Program-made: the position numbers and the translations under genes
Shown here: piece by piece, positions 52,071-60,671 of the stretch
Layout of the letters: the number at the start of each line of letters is the position of its first letter
Position numbering within the stretch: the first letter of the stretch is position 1
DNA from: Rhizobium sp. 18065
Lineage (GTDB): Bacteria > Pseudomonadota > Alphaproteobacteria > Rhizobiales > Rhizobiaceae
Direction: 5' to 3'
Length of the DNA stretch: 64,000 bases
Assembly (NCBI RefSeq): GCF_902706095.1
Contig: NZ_CACSJP010000002.1
Coordinates: forward strand, 1-64,000
Notes under the pieces: generated by a model
What the model was told of the DNA's origin: nothing
Seen by the model: only the letters and a program-made list of their open reading frames with translations
The model's database searches: none

Positions 52071-53195
52071 TTACCCAAAGCGCTCGGGGCGGAACGTTTT
52101 CAGCATAGGATGTTCGCCACCCGTTACAATCTCGTAGGCGAGCAGTTCACCGACGATCAGGCCAAGCGTGGCGCCGGAGTGGCTGAAGACGACATAGTAA
52201 CCAGGAATAGCTTTGAGCGCGCCGACGACCGGTTCGCCATCACCGGGGATGGGCTTGCCGCCAACGCCGATGGACGCGATTTCAAGCTTCGGATTGCCCT
52301 CCATTACCTTGCTCGCCTCAACCAACAGAGCCTCAACCACGGTATCGTCTATTTCATAGCGTCCATCGGGACGCAGCGTTACGCCCTCGTCAGCAGCCCA
52401 ATCGGCATCGAGCGAAAAGGTCCCGCCCGGCGCCGGCCGAACGGCTACGCGGGGCGTGTTGAGAACGGCGCGCAGCGGATGTGCGACCGGCTTCGTCTGC
52501 ACAAGGAGCGCAATCGGCGTATCATCGCCAATGGACTTACCGCTCTCGGCCACCATCTTCGGCACCGCCGGCCCAGTGGCGACCACCACGGCATCGGCCT
52601 CGAAACGATCGCCGCTTGCGGTTTGTGCTCCGATGGCACGGCCGCTTTCGATGATGACCCGCGCCGCGCCCTGATCCGTCACCAGCACGCCTCCGAGAGC
52701 GGAAAACTCCTGCAGAAGCAGGTCGATCAACACCGGCAGGTCCACCCAACCTTCGCCGGGATTGAAGATCCCACCCTGCGGGGTAATCGCGCGTGCATCA
52801 AGGCCCGGTGTGACACCCGCCACCGATCCAGCGGCCAGATGCTGCGCATCATAGGCCAGCGAAACCTCGTGGCGATAGGCGGCGGCGATCTCGTTGCCCG
52901 CATCGCCGGCATCCCAGGTCAGTCCGCCGTCGAAACGCAGCCAGTCGGTATCGTGGTACTGTGCAAACAGCGTGCGGTAGCGGTCAATGCCGGCCATACG
53001 CAGGCGGTGATAGGGCTCGGAACGCATGCGCGCCGAGTTCAGCCAGGAAAGCGAGCGGCCCGAAGCGCCGTTGGCGGCCGGGCCATCGTTGAGAATGGTC
53101 ACCCGGATGCCGCGCCTGGCAAGCTGAACACCGGTAGAAACGCCGAAAATACCGGCGCCGATGATAACGGCCGAGGAGATGGTCTTGTCTGTCAT
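52071..53195 (-). CDS. DAO-family FAD-dependent amine/amino acid oxidase
   Basis: A 374-residue FAD oxidoreductase of the D-amino-acid-oxidase superfamily. The FAD motif 'SAVIIGAGIFGVSTGVQLARR' is at the N-terminus, with start 'MTDKTISS' (53195) chosen for this reason, and 'GRSLSWLNSARM' follows. The C-terminal 'IASIGVGGKPIPGDGEPVVG' and 'YVVFSHSGATLGLIVGELL' are typical. Last gene of the amino acid ABC operon; the substrate is likely the imported amine or N-modified amino acid. The neighbour Gfo/Idh enzyme may act on the same molecule. Confidence 0.88.
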   Translation of the reverse strand: MTDKTISSAVIIGAGIFGVSTGVQLARRGIRVTILNDGPAANGASGRSLSWLNSARMRSEPYHRLRMAGIDRYRTLFAQYHDTDWLRFDGGLTWDAGDAGNEIAAAYRHEVSLAYDAQHLAAGSVAGVTPGLDARAITPQGGIFNPGEGWVDLPVLIDLLLQEFSALGGVLVTDQGAARVIIESGRAIGAQTASGDRFEADAVVVATGPAVPKMVAESGKSIGDDTPIALLVQTKPVAHPLRAVLNTPRVAVRPAPGGTFSLDADWAADEGVTLRPDGRYEIDDTVVEALLVEASKVMEGNPKLEIASIGVGGKPIPGDGEPVVGALKAIPGYYVVFSHSGATLGLIVGELLAYEIVTGGEHPMLKTFRPERFG

Positions 53196-53252
53196 GGTCT
53201 GTCTTTCAGTCGGTTGGTCATGTTTCATCAGATGTGGCAAGGACCGGACGGC

Positions 53253-54260
53253 TCAGAGTTCTTCCCAGCGCCCGCTTTCGGCAGAGCGGAAGAGCGCGTC
53301 GATCACCTTCATGTTGGCGATCGCGTCCTCCAGCCCCGTCGCAAGCGGCGTGCCGGAGAGCACGGCCTCGCAAAAGGCATCGGCTTGTTCGCGGTACTGG
53401 TCGACAGGCTCGATCTTGATTTCGGTACGCCCACCGCCGTCGAGATCGCCGCCGTCATCAAGGACGAGCCGGGTCGGCAAATCGGCAGGCGCATTGAACG
53501 GAACGGGAATTTCCAATCGCCCAAGCGTGCCGAGAACAGTGACCTTCTGCGTCAGTGCCAGCTGAGTGGAGCAGGTGAACGCGAGCTGGCGGCCCTGCGG
53601 AAAGGCCAGCAGTCCGCTTGCCAGCCGGTCCGTGCCGAAGGCCGGGTCGCGTTCGATCAGAGCAATCACCCGCAGTGGTTCCGCGTCGAAAAGATAACGG
53701 GCTGTGTTGATGGCATAGCAGCCGACATCGAACAGGCCGCCTCCGCCGATCTCGGCCTGGTTGCGAACGTTCCGGGGATCATCAAGATAGTAAGAGAAGA
53801 CCGTCTGGATGGCGCTCACCTCGCCGAGTTGCCCCTCGGCGATCAGCGCCCTCGCCTTTTTCCACTGAGGATGATGCAGGACCATGAAGGCTTCCGCGAC
53901 CGGCAGGCCGGCAGCCTGCTGCGCAGCCAGGAGCGTCCTGGCTTCCGCAGCATTGAGCGCGATCGGTTTTTCACAAAGTACCGGCTTGCCCTGCTGGAGT
54001 GCCCTGATCGTCAAGGGTACATGCAGGTGATTGGGCAGGGGATTGTAGATCGCATCGATTTCGGGGTCGGCTAGCAATTCCTCATAGGAGCCATAAGCCT
54101 TGGCGATGCCGAAGCGCTCGGCCATTTGCCGTGCCTTGTCGCCATCCCGGGATGCGATGGCCGTAACCAACCCAAGGCGACTCGTTTGGATCGCTGGTAT
54201 AACCGCCTTGGCGGCGATGCCGGCGCAACCCAATACGCCCCATCGGATCTTTGCTGTCAT
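53253..54260 (-). CDS. Gfo/Idh/MocA-family oxidoreductase
   Basis: A 335-residue NAD(P)-dependent dehydrogenase. The Rossmann motif is 'RWGVLGCAGIAAKAVIPAIQ', the core 'LADPEIDAIYNPLPNHLHVP' and 'QGKPVLCEKPIALNAAEAR' carry the conserved EKP Lys, and 'NQAEIGGGGLFDVGCYAINT' holds the catalytic-site His/Asp region. The start ATG 54260 is 7 bases after GGAG; an ATG at 54266 is possible. Family members oxidise sugars, inositols or sugar-acid/amine derivatives. Operon with an amino acid ABC importer and a DAO-type oxidase makes an opine-like or aminosugar substrate thinkable. Confidence 0.9.
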   Translation of the reverse strand: MTAKIRWGVLGCAGIAAKAVIPAIQTSRLGLVTAIASRDGDKARQMAERFGIAKAYGSYEELLADPEIDAIYNPLPNHLHVPLTIRALQQGKPVLCEKPIALNAAEARTLLAAQQAAGLPVAEAFMVLHHPQWKKARALIAEGQLGEVSAIQTVFSYYLDDPRNVRNQAEIGGGGLFDVGCYAINTARYLFDAEPLRVIALIERDPAFGTDRLASGLLAFPQGRQLAFTCSTQLALTQKVTVLGTLGRLEIPVPFNAPADLPTRLVLDDGGDLDGGGRTEIKIEPVDQYREQADAFCEAVLSGTPLATGLEDAIANMKVIDALFRSAESGRWEEL

Positions 54261-54279
54261 CGTCATTCTCCTGTCTGCT

Positions 54280-55788
54280 TCAGAGCACTTCCGCCAGGAA
54301 ACGCTGAAGCCTCGGGCTCTGCGGGTTGTCGAAAATGGCTTGGGGCGTACCGGTTTCCACAACGCGTCCCTCGTCCATGAAGACGACCTGGTCGGCGACA
54401 CGGCGGGCAAAGCCCATTTCATGGGTGACGACGACCATGGTCATGCCTCGCCCGCCAAGATCTGCCATGAGGTTCAGGACACCCTTGACCAGTTCCGGAT
54501 CAAGCGCGCTGGTCACCTCATCGAAGAGGATGATTTCCGGTTCCATGGCGAGCGCCCGGGCGATTGCAACGCGCTGCTGCTGTCCACCGGAGAGCCCGCT
54601 GGGAAGATGATGCTGACGGCTCTCAAGACCGACATCGGCAAGCCGCGCCTTGGCTATCCGCTCGGCTTCCGCCTTCGGCATCCCCTTGATCTTCGTCAGC
54701 GACAGCATGACATTTTCAAGGGCCGTATGGTCCGGGAAGAGGTTGAAGTGCTGGAACACCATGCCGACCCGCCGCCGCAGCGTTTCCGGCCTCATGGTCA
54801 AAATGCTCTGGCCGTCGATGAATACATCACCGGACTTGGGTTCGACCAGCCGGTTCACTCCGCGCAGCAACGTCGATTTTCCAGAGCCGGAGGGACCGAT
54901 GATGCAGGTGACGCTGCCTGGCTTCACCGACAAATCGACACCCTTGAGCACGTCCAGGTCGCCATAGGCCATGCCCAGATTTCGCACATCGAGACTGCCA
55001 CCCTTGAAGGCGGCCTCGGAAGTTCCAGCAGCAGCGTCCAGTTCGCCGACCTCCTCCAGCCCGCTTGTGACAACGGCCGACCGTTGCTTGCCGAGCCGCA
55101 GGCGCGTGTCGATGGCATTGACCACATGGGTCAGCGGCACAGTGATCACCAGATAGAAGACACCGGCCAACAGCAGTGGCGAAAGATTGCCGGTCACGAC
55201 GGCCTGGTCCTGCCCCACGCGAAAGATTTCACGTTCGGACGCAAGCAGGCCGAGGAAGTAGACAAGGCTCGAATCTTTCACATTCCCAATGAACTGGTTG
55301 ACGAGGGCGGGCAGCACGCGACGCACCCCCTGCGGCACGATGATCAGCCGCATACCCTGGCCGTAGCTCATAGAAAGCGCCCGGCAGGCCTCCATCTGGC
55401 CGCGATCGACACTCTGGATGCCTGAGCGAAAGATCTCGCCGATATAGGCGCCGGCAATCAGGCTGAGTGCCAGAATACCGAGCGGATAAGGTGAAGGACC
55501 GAACAGCTCACGCCCGATGCGCGCAAAGCCCTGCCCAATCAGCAGAATGGTAACGATGGCAGGCAGGCCGCGAAAAATGTCGGTGTAAAGACGAGCGGGT
55601 ATACGCAGCCATGCGGAACGCGAGATCCCCATAATTGCGAGCATCATGCCGATGACGACACCCAGCACCGTCGACGCGGCCGCCAGGATCAATGTATTTT
55701 TCAGGCCGACCGTGATCATGGTCGGCAGGACTTCGGCCATCGCGTTCCAGTCGAGGAAACTGCGGCGCAGATTTTCAAGCCAGTTCAT
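54280..55788 (-). CDS. Amino acid ABC transporter, permease-ATPase fusion
   Basis: A single 502-residue polypeptide. Residues 1 to about 220 are a polar amino acid permease ('MNWLENLRRSFLDWNAMAEV' start, EAA loop 'GQMEACRALSMSYGQGMRLI'), followed by a linker of about 25 residues ('VVTSGLEEVGELDAAAGTS'). Residues about 260-502 are a complete ATPase (Walker [10 protein letters not shown], signature [15 protein letters not shown], 'EIILFDEVTSALDPELVKG', '[14 protein letters not shown]'). There is no frameshift, so the fusion is real. ABC importers of this kind normally use separate genes. The fused chain probably homodimerises, giving two permease and two ATPase domains. It follows the binding-protein gene after a hairpin. 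Confidence 0.92.
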   Translation of the reverse strand: MNWLENLRRSFLDWNAMAEVLPTMITVGLKNTLILAAASTVLGVVIGMMLAIMGISRSAWLRIPARLYTDIFRGLPAIVTILLIGQGFARIGRELFGPSPYPLGILALSLIAGAYIGEIFRSGIQSVDRGQMEACRALSMSYGQGMRLIIVPQGVRRVLPALVNQFIGNVKDSSLVYFLGLLASEREIFRVGQDQAVVTGNLSPLLLAGVFYLVITVPLTHVVNAIDTRLRLGKQRSAVVTSGLEEVGELDAAAGTSEAAFKGGSLDVRNLGMAYGDLDVLKGVDLSVKPGSVTCIIGPSGSGKSTLLRGVNRLVEPKSGDVFIDGQSILTMRPETLRRRVGMVFQHFNLFPDHTALENVMLSLTKIKGMPKAEAERIAKARLADVGLESRQHHLPSGLSGGQQQRVAIARALAMEPEIILFDEVTSALDPELVKGVLNLMADLGGRGMTMVVVTHEMGFARRVADQVVFMDEGRVVETGTPQAIFDNPQSPRLQRFLAEVL

Positions 55789-55809
55789 CAGGGGTTCCTT
55801 GCAAGAAAG

Positions 55810-55838
55810 GCCGGTCCGACCGACAGGATCGGACCGGC
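55810..55838 (-). promoter_or_regulatory. Post-binding-protein hairpin
   Basis: GCCGGTCCGA and its complement form a perfect 10-bp stem with a 9-base loop, immediately after the binding-protein stop (55848) and before the permease-ATPase start (55788). No T-run follows on the minus strand. Confidence 0.55.
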
Positions 55839-55847
55839 AAGGTGGCC

Positions 55848-56684
55848 TCACGGCTTGGGAAGATAGGAATCCGGCATCGGCGTGCCGGGGAACCACTTTT
55901 CGTGCAGTGTTTTCCAAGTGCCGTCCTGCATGGCGTCGTGCAGGGCCTTGTTCAGCGCTTCGCGCAGTGCGTCATTGCCCTTGCGGATCACGAAGCCGGC
56001 CGGCGCATCGAAGCTGGGGATATTGACCGCCACTTTGAGATCGGGATAACGGGTGGAATATTCTTTGGCTGCCTCGTAATCGAGGAAGTGGGCGCTGATT
56101 GTGCCATTGTTCAGGCCAGAGACAGCGGAGTTATTGTCCGGGAATTTGACCAAATCGGCACCGGTGAAATTCTTCTCGGCATAGATTTCCTGCAGCGTAC
56201 CCTGCACGACGCCAAGCCGCTTTCCGTTCAGTCCGGCCGCATCAGTAATGCCTGCATCCGGCGTGAGCACGGTCAGGAAACCCGCGAGATAGCCGTCCGA
56301 GAAATCAACGTTCTCCTTGCGCTTGTCCGTCGTGCCGATGGCAGCAGCCGCGACATCGAAGCGACCATTGGCGACCGAGGGCATCAGCGCGGAGAACTCC
56401 TGGCCGGTGAAGACGACCTGATCCTTCTTGAAGCCGAGACGTTCAGCCACATTGAGAAAGAGTTCAATGTCGAAGCCGGTGAAGGTACCGTCAGCGGTCG
56501 TGAAGGCGTAAGGCTTGGCATCCCCCATCGTACCGACGCTGATGATGGTCGGGTCGATGAGACCGAGCGAATTGTCCTGGGCATGGCTCGCCGGTGTGGT
56601 CCCCGCCACCATGCCGAGCGCCAGGATGATGGCTGTGGCCTTCAGTCGTGCGAAGGGGGCGGTGAGAGCTTTATTCATGTGCAT
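55848..56684 (-). CDS. Polar amino acid ABC transporter substrate-binding protein
   Basis: A 278-residue SBP_bac_3 protein with a long Sec signal peptide (cleavage after 'ASHA', about residue 35). Family marks are '[20 protein letters not shown]', '[20 protein letters not shown]' and '[20 protein letters not shown]'. It starts the operon with the permease-ATPase fusion, Gfo/Idh and DAO genes. GAGGAGA is 8 bases from the ATG. The operon's promoter region, facing the divergent LacI gene, has two perfect GAGACCGGTCTC palindromes. Confidence 0.92.
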   Translation of the reverse strand: MHMNKALTAPFARLKATAIILALGMVAGTTPASHAQDNSLGLIDPTIISVGTMGDAKPYAFTTADGTFTGFDIELFLNVAERLGFKKDQVVFTGQEFSALMPSVANGRFDVAAAAIGTTDKRKENVDFSDGYLAGFLTVLTPDAGITDAAGLNGKRLGVVQGTLQEIYAEKNFTGADLVKFPDNNSAVSGLNNGTISAHFLDYEAAKEYSTRYPDLKVAVNIPSFDAPAGFVIRKGNDALREALNKALHDAMQDGTWKTLHEKWFPGTPMPDSYLPKP

Positions 56685-56810
56685 TGTTTTCGTCTCCTCT
56701 GGTGATGTTCTTCAGCTGCATCGAGGGCACACCGGCGCGGCCAGATCCACGGCAGGAGCCGTAGATCTGGCCAAGGCAGTGCGCATACCGTATGGCGTCT
56801 TTTTCTTATT

Positions 56811-56822
56811 GAGACCGGTCTC
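56811..56822. promoter_or_regulatory. GAGACCGGTCTC palindrome, operator site 1
   Basis: A perfect 12-bp palindrome in the extended match TTGAGACCGGTCTCTTT, 127 bases before the binding-protein ATG. An identical copy lies at 56833-56844 in the same divergent promoter region. LacI-type dimers bind such sites with a central CG. Confidence 0.75.
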
Positions 56823-56832
56823 TTTACATATT

Positions 56833-56844
56833 GAGACCGGTCTC
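56833..56844. promoter_or_regulatory. GAGACCGGTCTC palindrome, operator site 2
   Basis: An identical copy of site 1, with a centre-to-centre distance of 22 bases (two helical turns), so two dimers would bind on the same face. The flank TTGAGACCGGTCTCTTT is conserved between the two, arguing for selection. It lies about 68 bases before the LacI ATG at 56912. Confidence 0.75.
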
Positions 56845-56911
56845 TTTGATGTTTGTCAAGCGATAACTTGGTATTTGCCAAACATTGACATCTCTTGTAA
56901 GGCTACCGCCC

Positions 56912-58006
56912 ATGGACCCAACCTCGCCCCGGAACAGTTCCGTCACAGTGGCCGATGTCGCTCGCATGGCGGGCGTCTCGAAGGCAACGGCTGCGCGCGT
57001 CTTGGGCGGCTACGGAACCGTCAGCGACCGGGTGCGCGACGCCGTGACCGTTGCCGCACGCAGCCTGGACTACCGGCCGAACGAACTGGCCCGTTCGATG
57101 ACGACAGGCCGCTCCGGCACGATCGGTGTGGTGGTCGGCGATATCGAAAACCCGTTCTTCAGCCTGGCCGTCAGAGGCATCACCGACATTGCCCGACAGG
57201 CGGGCTTCACCGTGATCCTCACCAATTCCGGTGAGGACGCAGAAACTGAGAAAGCCGCGATCCGAACGCTGCTTGCCAAGCGCGTGGACGGGCTGATCGT
57301 CTCGCCCGCGAAGGAAAGCGATGTCGATCATCTGAAGGACGTGGTCCGTGCGGGTTGCCCCATGGTGCTGCTCGATCGCGGCAGCAGGACGCTCGGCGTC
57401 GATACTGTCGTTGCTGATGACGGCTCTGCGGCCGAAGGCATCACGCGCCGGCTGATCGCCGGCGGCCACCGACGAATTGCCTATCTCACCGCCTGCGATA
57501 CGCCGGACCACCACTTCCGCACACCGTCCGACATCAGCACCGGATCGGTGCGCCGGCGTATCGAGGGCTATTTACGCGCCTGCCGCGAGGCGGGCGTTCC
57601 GGGGATTGAAGAGTGGGTGCGGCTTGGTGCGGTGACGCCGGGCGAGACGCAGCGAATCGTCGGCGCCATGCTGACTGCGAAGCACGCCCCGACCGCCATC
57701 ATCGCCTCCGACAGCGTGATAGGTCTCGATGTCTTCAAAGTCTGCCGCAACCTTGGCATTGACATCCCCGGGGATTTGTCACTGGTCTCGTTTCATGATG
57801 CGGACTGGACATCGGTGACGACCCCCCCGGTCACAGTCGTGCGCCAGCCGGTCTATCAACTCGGTGAAACGGCAGCCAGGCTGCTGGTCGAACGGTTGAA
57901 TGGCGATGGCGGCCCGGCAAGCCGAGTTGTGCTGCAGACTGAACTGGTCGAACGCGCCTCCGTCGCCGATATCCCGATGAAAGAGATGCCTACGGCTTCG
58001 GAATGA
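56912..58006 (+). CDS. LacI-family regulator of the amino acid importer operon
   Basis: A 364-residue LacI regulator; I use ATG 56912 (TAAGG about 10 bases before it), because the TTG of the longer frame adds unlike residues. Helix-turn-helix is 'VADVARMAGVSKATAARVLG', hinge 'YRPNELARSMTTGRSGTIGV'. The recognition helix 'SKATAARV' differs from the three GntR-like regulators, matching the different operator it faces. Divergent from the SBP-ABC-Gfo-DAO operon and surely its regulator. Its last 17 bases overlap the convergent cupin gene. Confidence 0.9.
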   Translation: MDPTSPRNSSVTVADVARMAGVSKATAARVLGGYGTVSDRVRDAVTVAARSLDYRPNELARSMTTGRSGTIGVVVGDIENPFFSLAVRGITDIARQAGFTVILTNSGEDAETEKAAIRTLLAKRVDGLIVSPAKESDVDHLKDVVRAGCPMVLLDRGSRTLGVDTVVADDGSAAEGITRRLIAGGHRRIAYLTACDTPDHHFRTPSDISTGSVRRRIEGYLRACREAGVPGIEEWVRLGAVTPGETQRIVGAMLTAKHAPTAIIASDSVIGLDVFKVCRNLGIDIPGDLSLVSFHDADWTSVTTPPVTVVRQPVYQLGETAARLLVERLNGDGGPASRVVLQTELVERASVADIPMKEMPTASE

Positions 58007-58337
58007 CGGTTGCCAGCTTGCGGAAGGCCGAGAGGATTTCGAGGCGGCTCGGTACACCTCTGGCGATACTGACGATGGAGCCAGGGCCGATTTTCACAGG
58101 CGCGGCATCCGCCTGCGAATAAATCGCGTCCCCTTCGACAACGACGAATGTCTCTTCGAGGTCGCGGCCGGGATAGTTGTAAATGCCGGGCTCGGCCTTC
58201 CACACGGCAACGATGGTGCCGTTCTCGACCGGATCCTGCCAGATCGGGCGGCGCCAGGAGCCGCAGTCCCGCCCCTCGGCCGGCATGGCCGGCGAAAGAT
58301 CGATGTCATCGGCAATGTTGTAGATGGGCATGCTCAT
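57990..58337 (-). CDS. Cupin-domain protein (DUF861/EutQ-like)
   Basis: A 115-residue cupin; start 'MSMPIYNIADDIDLSPAM' at 58337 with AAGGAG 6 bases upstream. The cupin pattern is 'VAVWKAEPGIYNYPGRDLEETFVVVEG' in two parts and 'PVKIGPGSIVSIARGVPSRLEIL'. The usual His-x-His metal pair is weak, so it may bind no metal. Proteins of this kind (cupin_3) accompany amine-oxidising FAD enzymes, as here with the DAO-type gene upstream. It overlaps the LacI gene 3' end by 17 bases, head to head. Confidence 0.85.
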   Translation of the reverse strand: MSMPIYNIADDIDLSPAMPAEGRDCGSWRRPIWQDPVENGTIVAVWKAEPGIYNYPGRDLEETFVVVEGDAIYSQADAAPVKIGPGSIVSIARGVPSRLEILSAFRKLATVIPKP

Positions 58338-58399
58338 GGAGGTCTCCTTGGTCATTGATGACGGCGCGCATCGGCGGCACCCGGTTTTGGGATATGGGA

Positions 58400-59725
58400 T
58401 CAGGCGTACGGTGGCAGAGCGGCACCGGACAGGCGGCTGACGAGATTGTCGCGCAGGCGGTAGTAGCGCAGCGTGAGAGAGGGTCCGAAAGCCATGTAGA
58501 AGGGCGCGGCCGTGAGCGGTTCCAGTTTCAGCGCCAGTTCGTTCTGCGGCTTGCCGAGCGCCCATTCCGACAGGACGGAGCCGAGCATGGAGCCGGTCGG
58601 CACGCCACGCCCGGACAGACCGGTCAACGCCACCACACCGGGTGCCAGATCGTAGAAGCGTGGGATCGTGCGGTACTGCATATCGAGTTCGCCGAACCAG
58701 AAATAGTCCCAGCGGATCTCCTCGCGGATCTGGGGATGCAGCCATTTGAGACGCTCGCTCATCACGCGACGGGTATAGGCCATGTCGCGCCCGCGCTTTC
58801 CCATCGGGAACATGGAGGCGACGATGCGGCCCTCCGCATTGTATTTGTAGACATAGATGTCGCCGCGACCGTCGTGGATCGTGGTGTTGTGCGGCAGTAC
58901 GTGGGCGCGCGTTTCAGGCGACAGAACCTGGGTTGCCGCCACGAAGACGCGCTGGATCTTAAAAGTCCGGTCGAGCTTCGGCCAGCCGCCAACTGTATAG
59001 GCGCCCGTGGTGAAGATCACCTTGTCGGCGATAACCTGCCCGCCTCGCGTGCCGACCCTCCAGCCACCACCGCCGTCGCGGTCGCAGGAGACTGCCGAGG
59101 ATCCGGTATAGATCGCGCCGCCTTCCTGCAGAACCGCCCGGGCAAGTCCGCGGGCGTAACCCAGCGGATTGAGGTGCCCCGCCTCCTCATGCAGCCAGCC
59201 GCCGTGGAAGCGTGGACTGCCGGTCAATGCCGCCACCTCGTCGCGGTCAATGAAGCGGGTCCTTGCGCCGACCGCGTTGTAGCTCTCCACCTTCTCACGG
59301 ATCGCATCAACAGCGCGACGGTGCGGCGCGCCCATCACGTAGCCGTTCTGCACCCATTCGCAGTCGATCTGATAATCACGGATCATCGCGCCGACACGGT
59401 CATTGGCCCGCGTCTGCCGCTCGATGAGCCGCTCGGCCCAGGGCTCGCCCAGCATGGTCCGTAGTTCCGGCAGGCTGTAATGGGTGAAGGTCGGCGTGCA
59501 GTGGCCGGCATTTCGGCCCGAACCGCCAAAGCCCGCCTCCTCGCGTTCCAGCACGACGACGCGAACCCCGGCCTTCGCCAGTTCGAGCGCCGTCGTCAGG
59601 CCGGCATAGCCGGCACCGACGATGCAGACATCGGCTTTGACGGAACGGCCAAGCGTCTCGGTCTTCACAGCGGGCACGGCCGTCGCATACCACAGGGTAA
59701 CGTCGAACGGAGAAAACGTGGTCAT
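58400..59725 (-). CDS. DAO-family FAD-dependent amine oxidase (PuuB-like)
   Basis: A 441-residue FAD oxidoreductase of the DAO superfamily. 'ADVCIVGAGYAGLTTALELAK' is the FAD motif, 'GGSGRNAGHCTPTFTHYSLP' follows, as in gamma-glutamylputrescine oxidase (PuuB). The start is ATG 59725 (the GTG at 59728 is adjacent). 'IYVYKYNAEGRIVASMFPMG' and 'GVVALTGLSGRGVPTGSMLG' are the C-terminal marks. Operon with a peptide-type ABC importer and a cupin; a secondary or primary amine is the probable substrate. Confidence 0.9.
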   Translation of the reverse strand: MTTFSPFDVTLWYATAVPAVKTETLGRSVKADVCIVGAGYAGLTTALELAKAGVRVVVLEREEAGFGGSGRNAGHCTPTFTHYSLPELRTMLGEPWAERLIERQTRANDRVGAMIRDYQIDCEWVQNGYVMGAPHRRAVDAIREKVESYNAVGARTRFIDRDEVAALTGSPRFHGGWLHEEAGHLNPLGYARGLARAVLQEGGAIYTGSSAVSCDRDGGGGWRVGTRGGQVIADKVIFTTGAYTVGGWPKLDRTFKIQRVFVAATQVLSPETRAHVLPHNTTIHDGRGDIYVYKYNAEGRIVASMFPMGKRGRDMAYTRRVMSERLKWLHPQIREEIRWDYFWFGELDMQYRTIPRFYDLAPGVVALTGLSGRGVPTGSMLGSVLSEWALGKPQNELALKLEPLTAAPFYMAFGPSLTLRYYRLRDNLVSRLSGAALPPYA

Positions 59726-59738
59726 CACTGCCCTCGCC

Positions 59739-60629
59739 TCAATTCAGGTCGCTGCGGGCATCAAGCGCATCGCGCAACCCGTCGCCGATAAAGTTGAAGC
59801 TGGTGACGGCGAGTGTGATCGCCACACCCGGCACGATGGCAAGCCAGGGTGCCTTGTCGAGATATTGCTGGGCGCCGTTCAGCATGTTGCCCCAACTCGG
59901 CAGTGGGGGCTGGATGCCATAGCCGAGAAAGCTGATATAGGCTTCCAACAGGATGGCGCGCGCCACCGTCAGCGTCGCCGCCACGATGATCGGGCCGGTG
60001 GCGTTCGGCAGGATTTCGCGAAACATGATCCAGGCATTGGGAAGCCCCAGCATGCGCGCGGCCAGCACAAAGTCGCGTTCGCGCAGCGATCGCACCTCTG
60101 CTTCCACCAGCCGCGCAATTTCCATCCAGCTGGTGACGGCGATGATCACCGTGATCATGAAAGGACTCGGCTTTACGAAGGCGGCCAACGCCAAGAGCAG
60201 GAAGATGCTTGGGAAGGACAGAAACGCATCGACGAAGCGCATGAGGACGGCGCCGAGGCGCCCGCCATAATAGCCGGCCACCACGCCGATGACGGTCCCA
60301 ATCAGCGTTGAAAGAACCATGGCGAAAAACCCGACAAGCAGGGAGATGCGGCCCGCATTGAAAAGCCGAGCCGCAATGTCGCGACCCAACGGATCCGTGC
60401 CGAAGATGTGGTAACCGGTAAGCGGCGGCGCAAAGCGTGAGCCCAGATCGATGAAGAGCTCGTCATAGGGGAGAATATACGGCCCCACGACGCAGGCGAC
60501 GATCATTATCGAGATCATGACGAGACCGAGAACCGCCAGCCTGTGGCGTCCGAAACGCCGGAGCGTGCGGTTCTGCCACCAGCGGGAGCTGGCCGGAGTG
60601 GCGGAAGATGGAAGCGTTGCAGCGGACAT
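59739..60629 (-). CDS. Peptide/nickel-type ABC transporter permease (DppC type)
   Basis: A 296-residue permease of the DppC/OppC family. An N-terminal hydrophilic part ('MSAATLPSSATPASSRWW'), OppC-N domain, and about six helices are visible; the EAA-type loop is 'LREILPNATGPIIVAATLTV'. 'YHIFGTDPLGRDIAARLFNAG' is the OppC hallmark. It pairs with DppB (60672-61622). Confidence 0.93.
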   Translation of the reverse strand: MSAATLPSSATPASSRWWQNRTLRRFGRHRLAVLGLVMISIMIVACVVGPYILPYDELFIDLGSRFAPPLTGYHIFGTDPLGRDIAARLFNAGRISLLVGFFAMVLSTLIGTVIGVVAGYYGGRLGAVLMRFVDAFLSFPSIFLLLALAAFVKPSPFMITVIIAVTSWMEIARLVEAEVRSLRERDFVLAARMLGLPNAWIMFREILPNATGPIIVAATLTVARAILLEAYISFLGYGIQPPLPSWGNMLNGAQQYLDKAPWLAIVPGVAITLAVTSFNFIGDGLRDALDARSDLN

Positions 60630-60671
60630 GGTCTATCCCTTCGGAAAAGGCAGCGTTCACGACGGACGGCG

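Noticed and set aside
52110..54074. 654-codon plus-strand frame over the DAO and Gfo/Idh genes
   Set aside because: It is antisense to two clear enzymes and rich in Arg/His/Gln without domain patterns, so it is a shadow frame.
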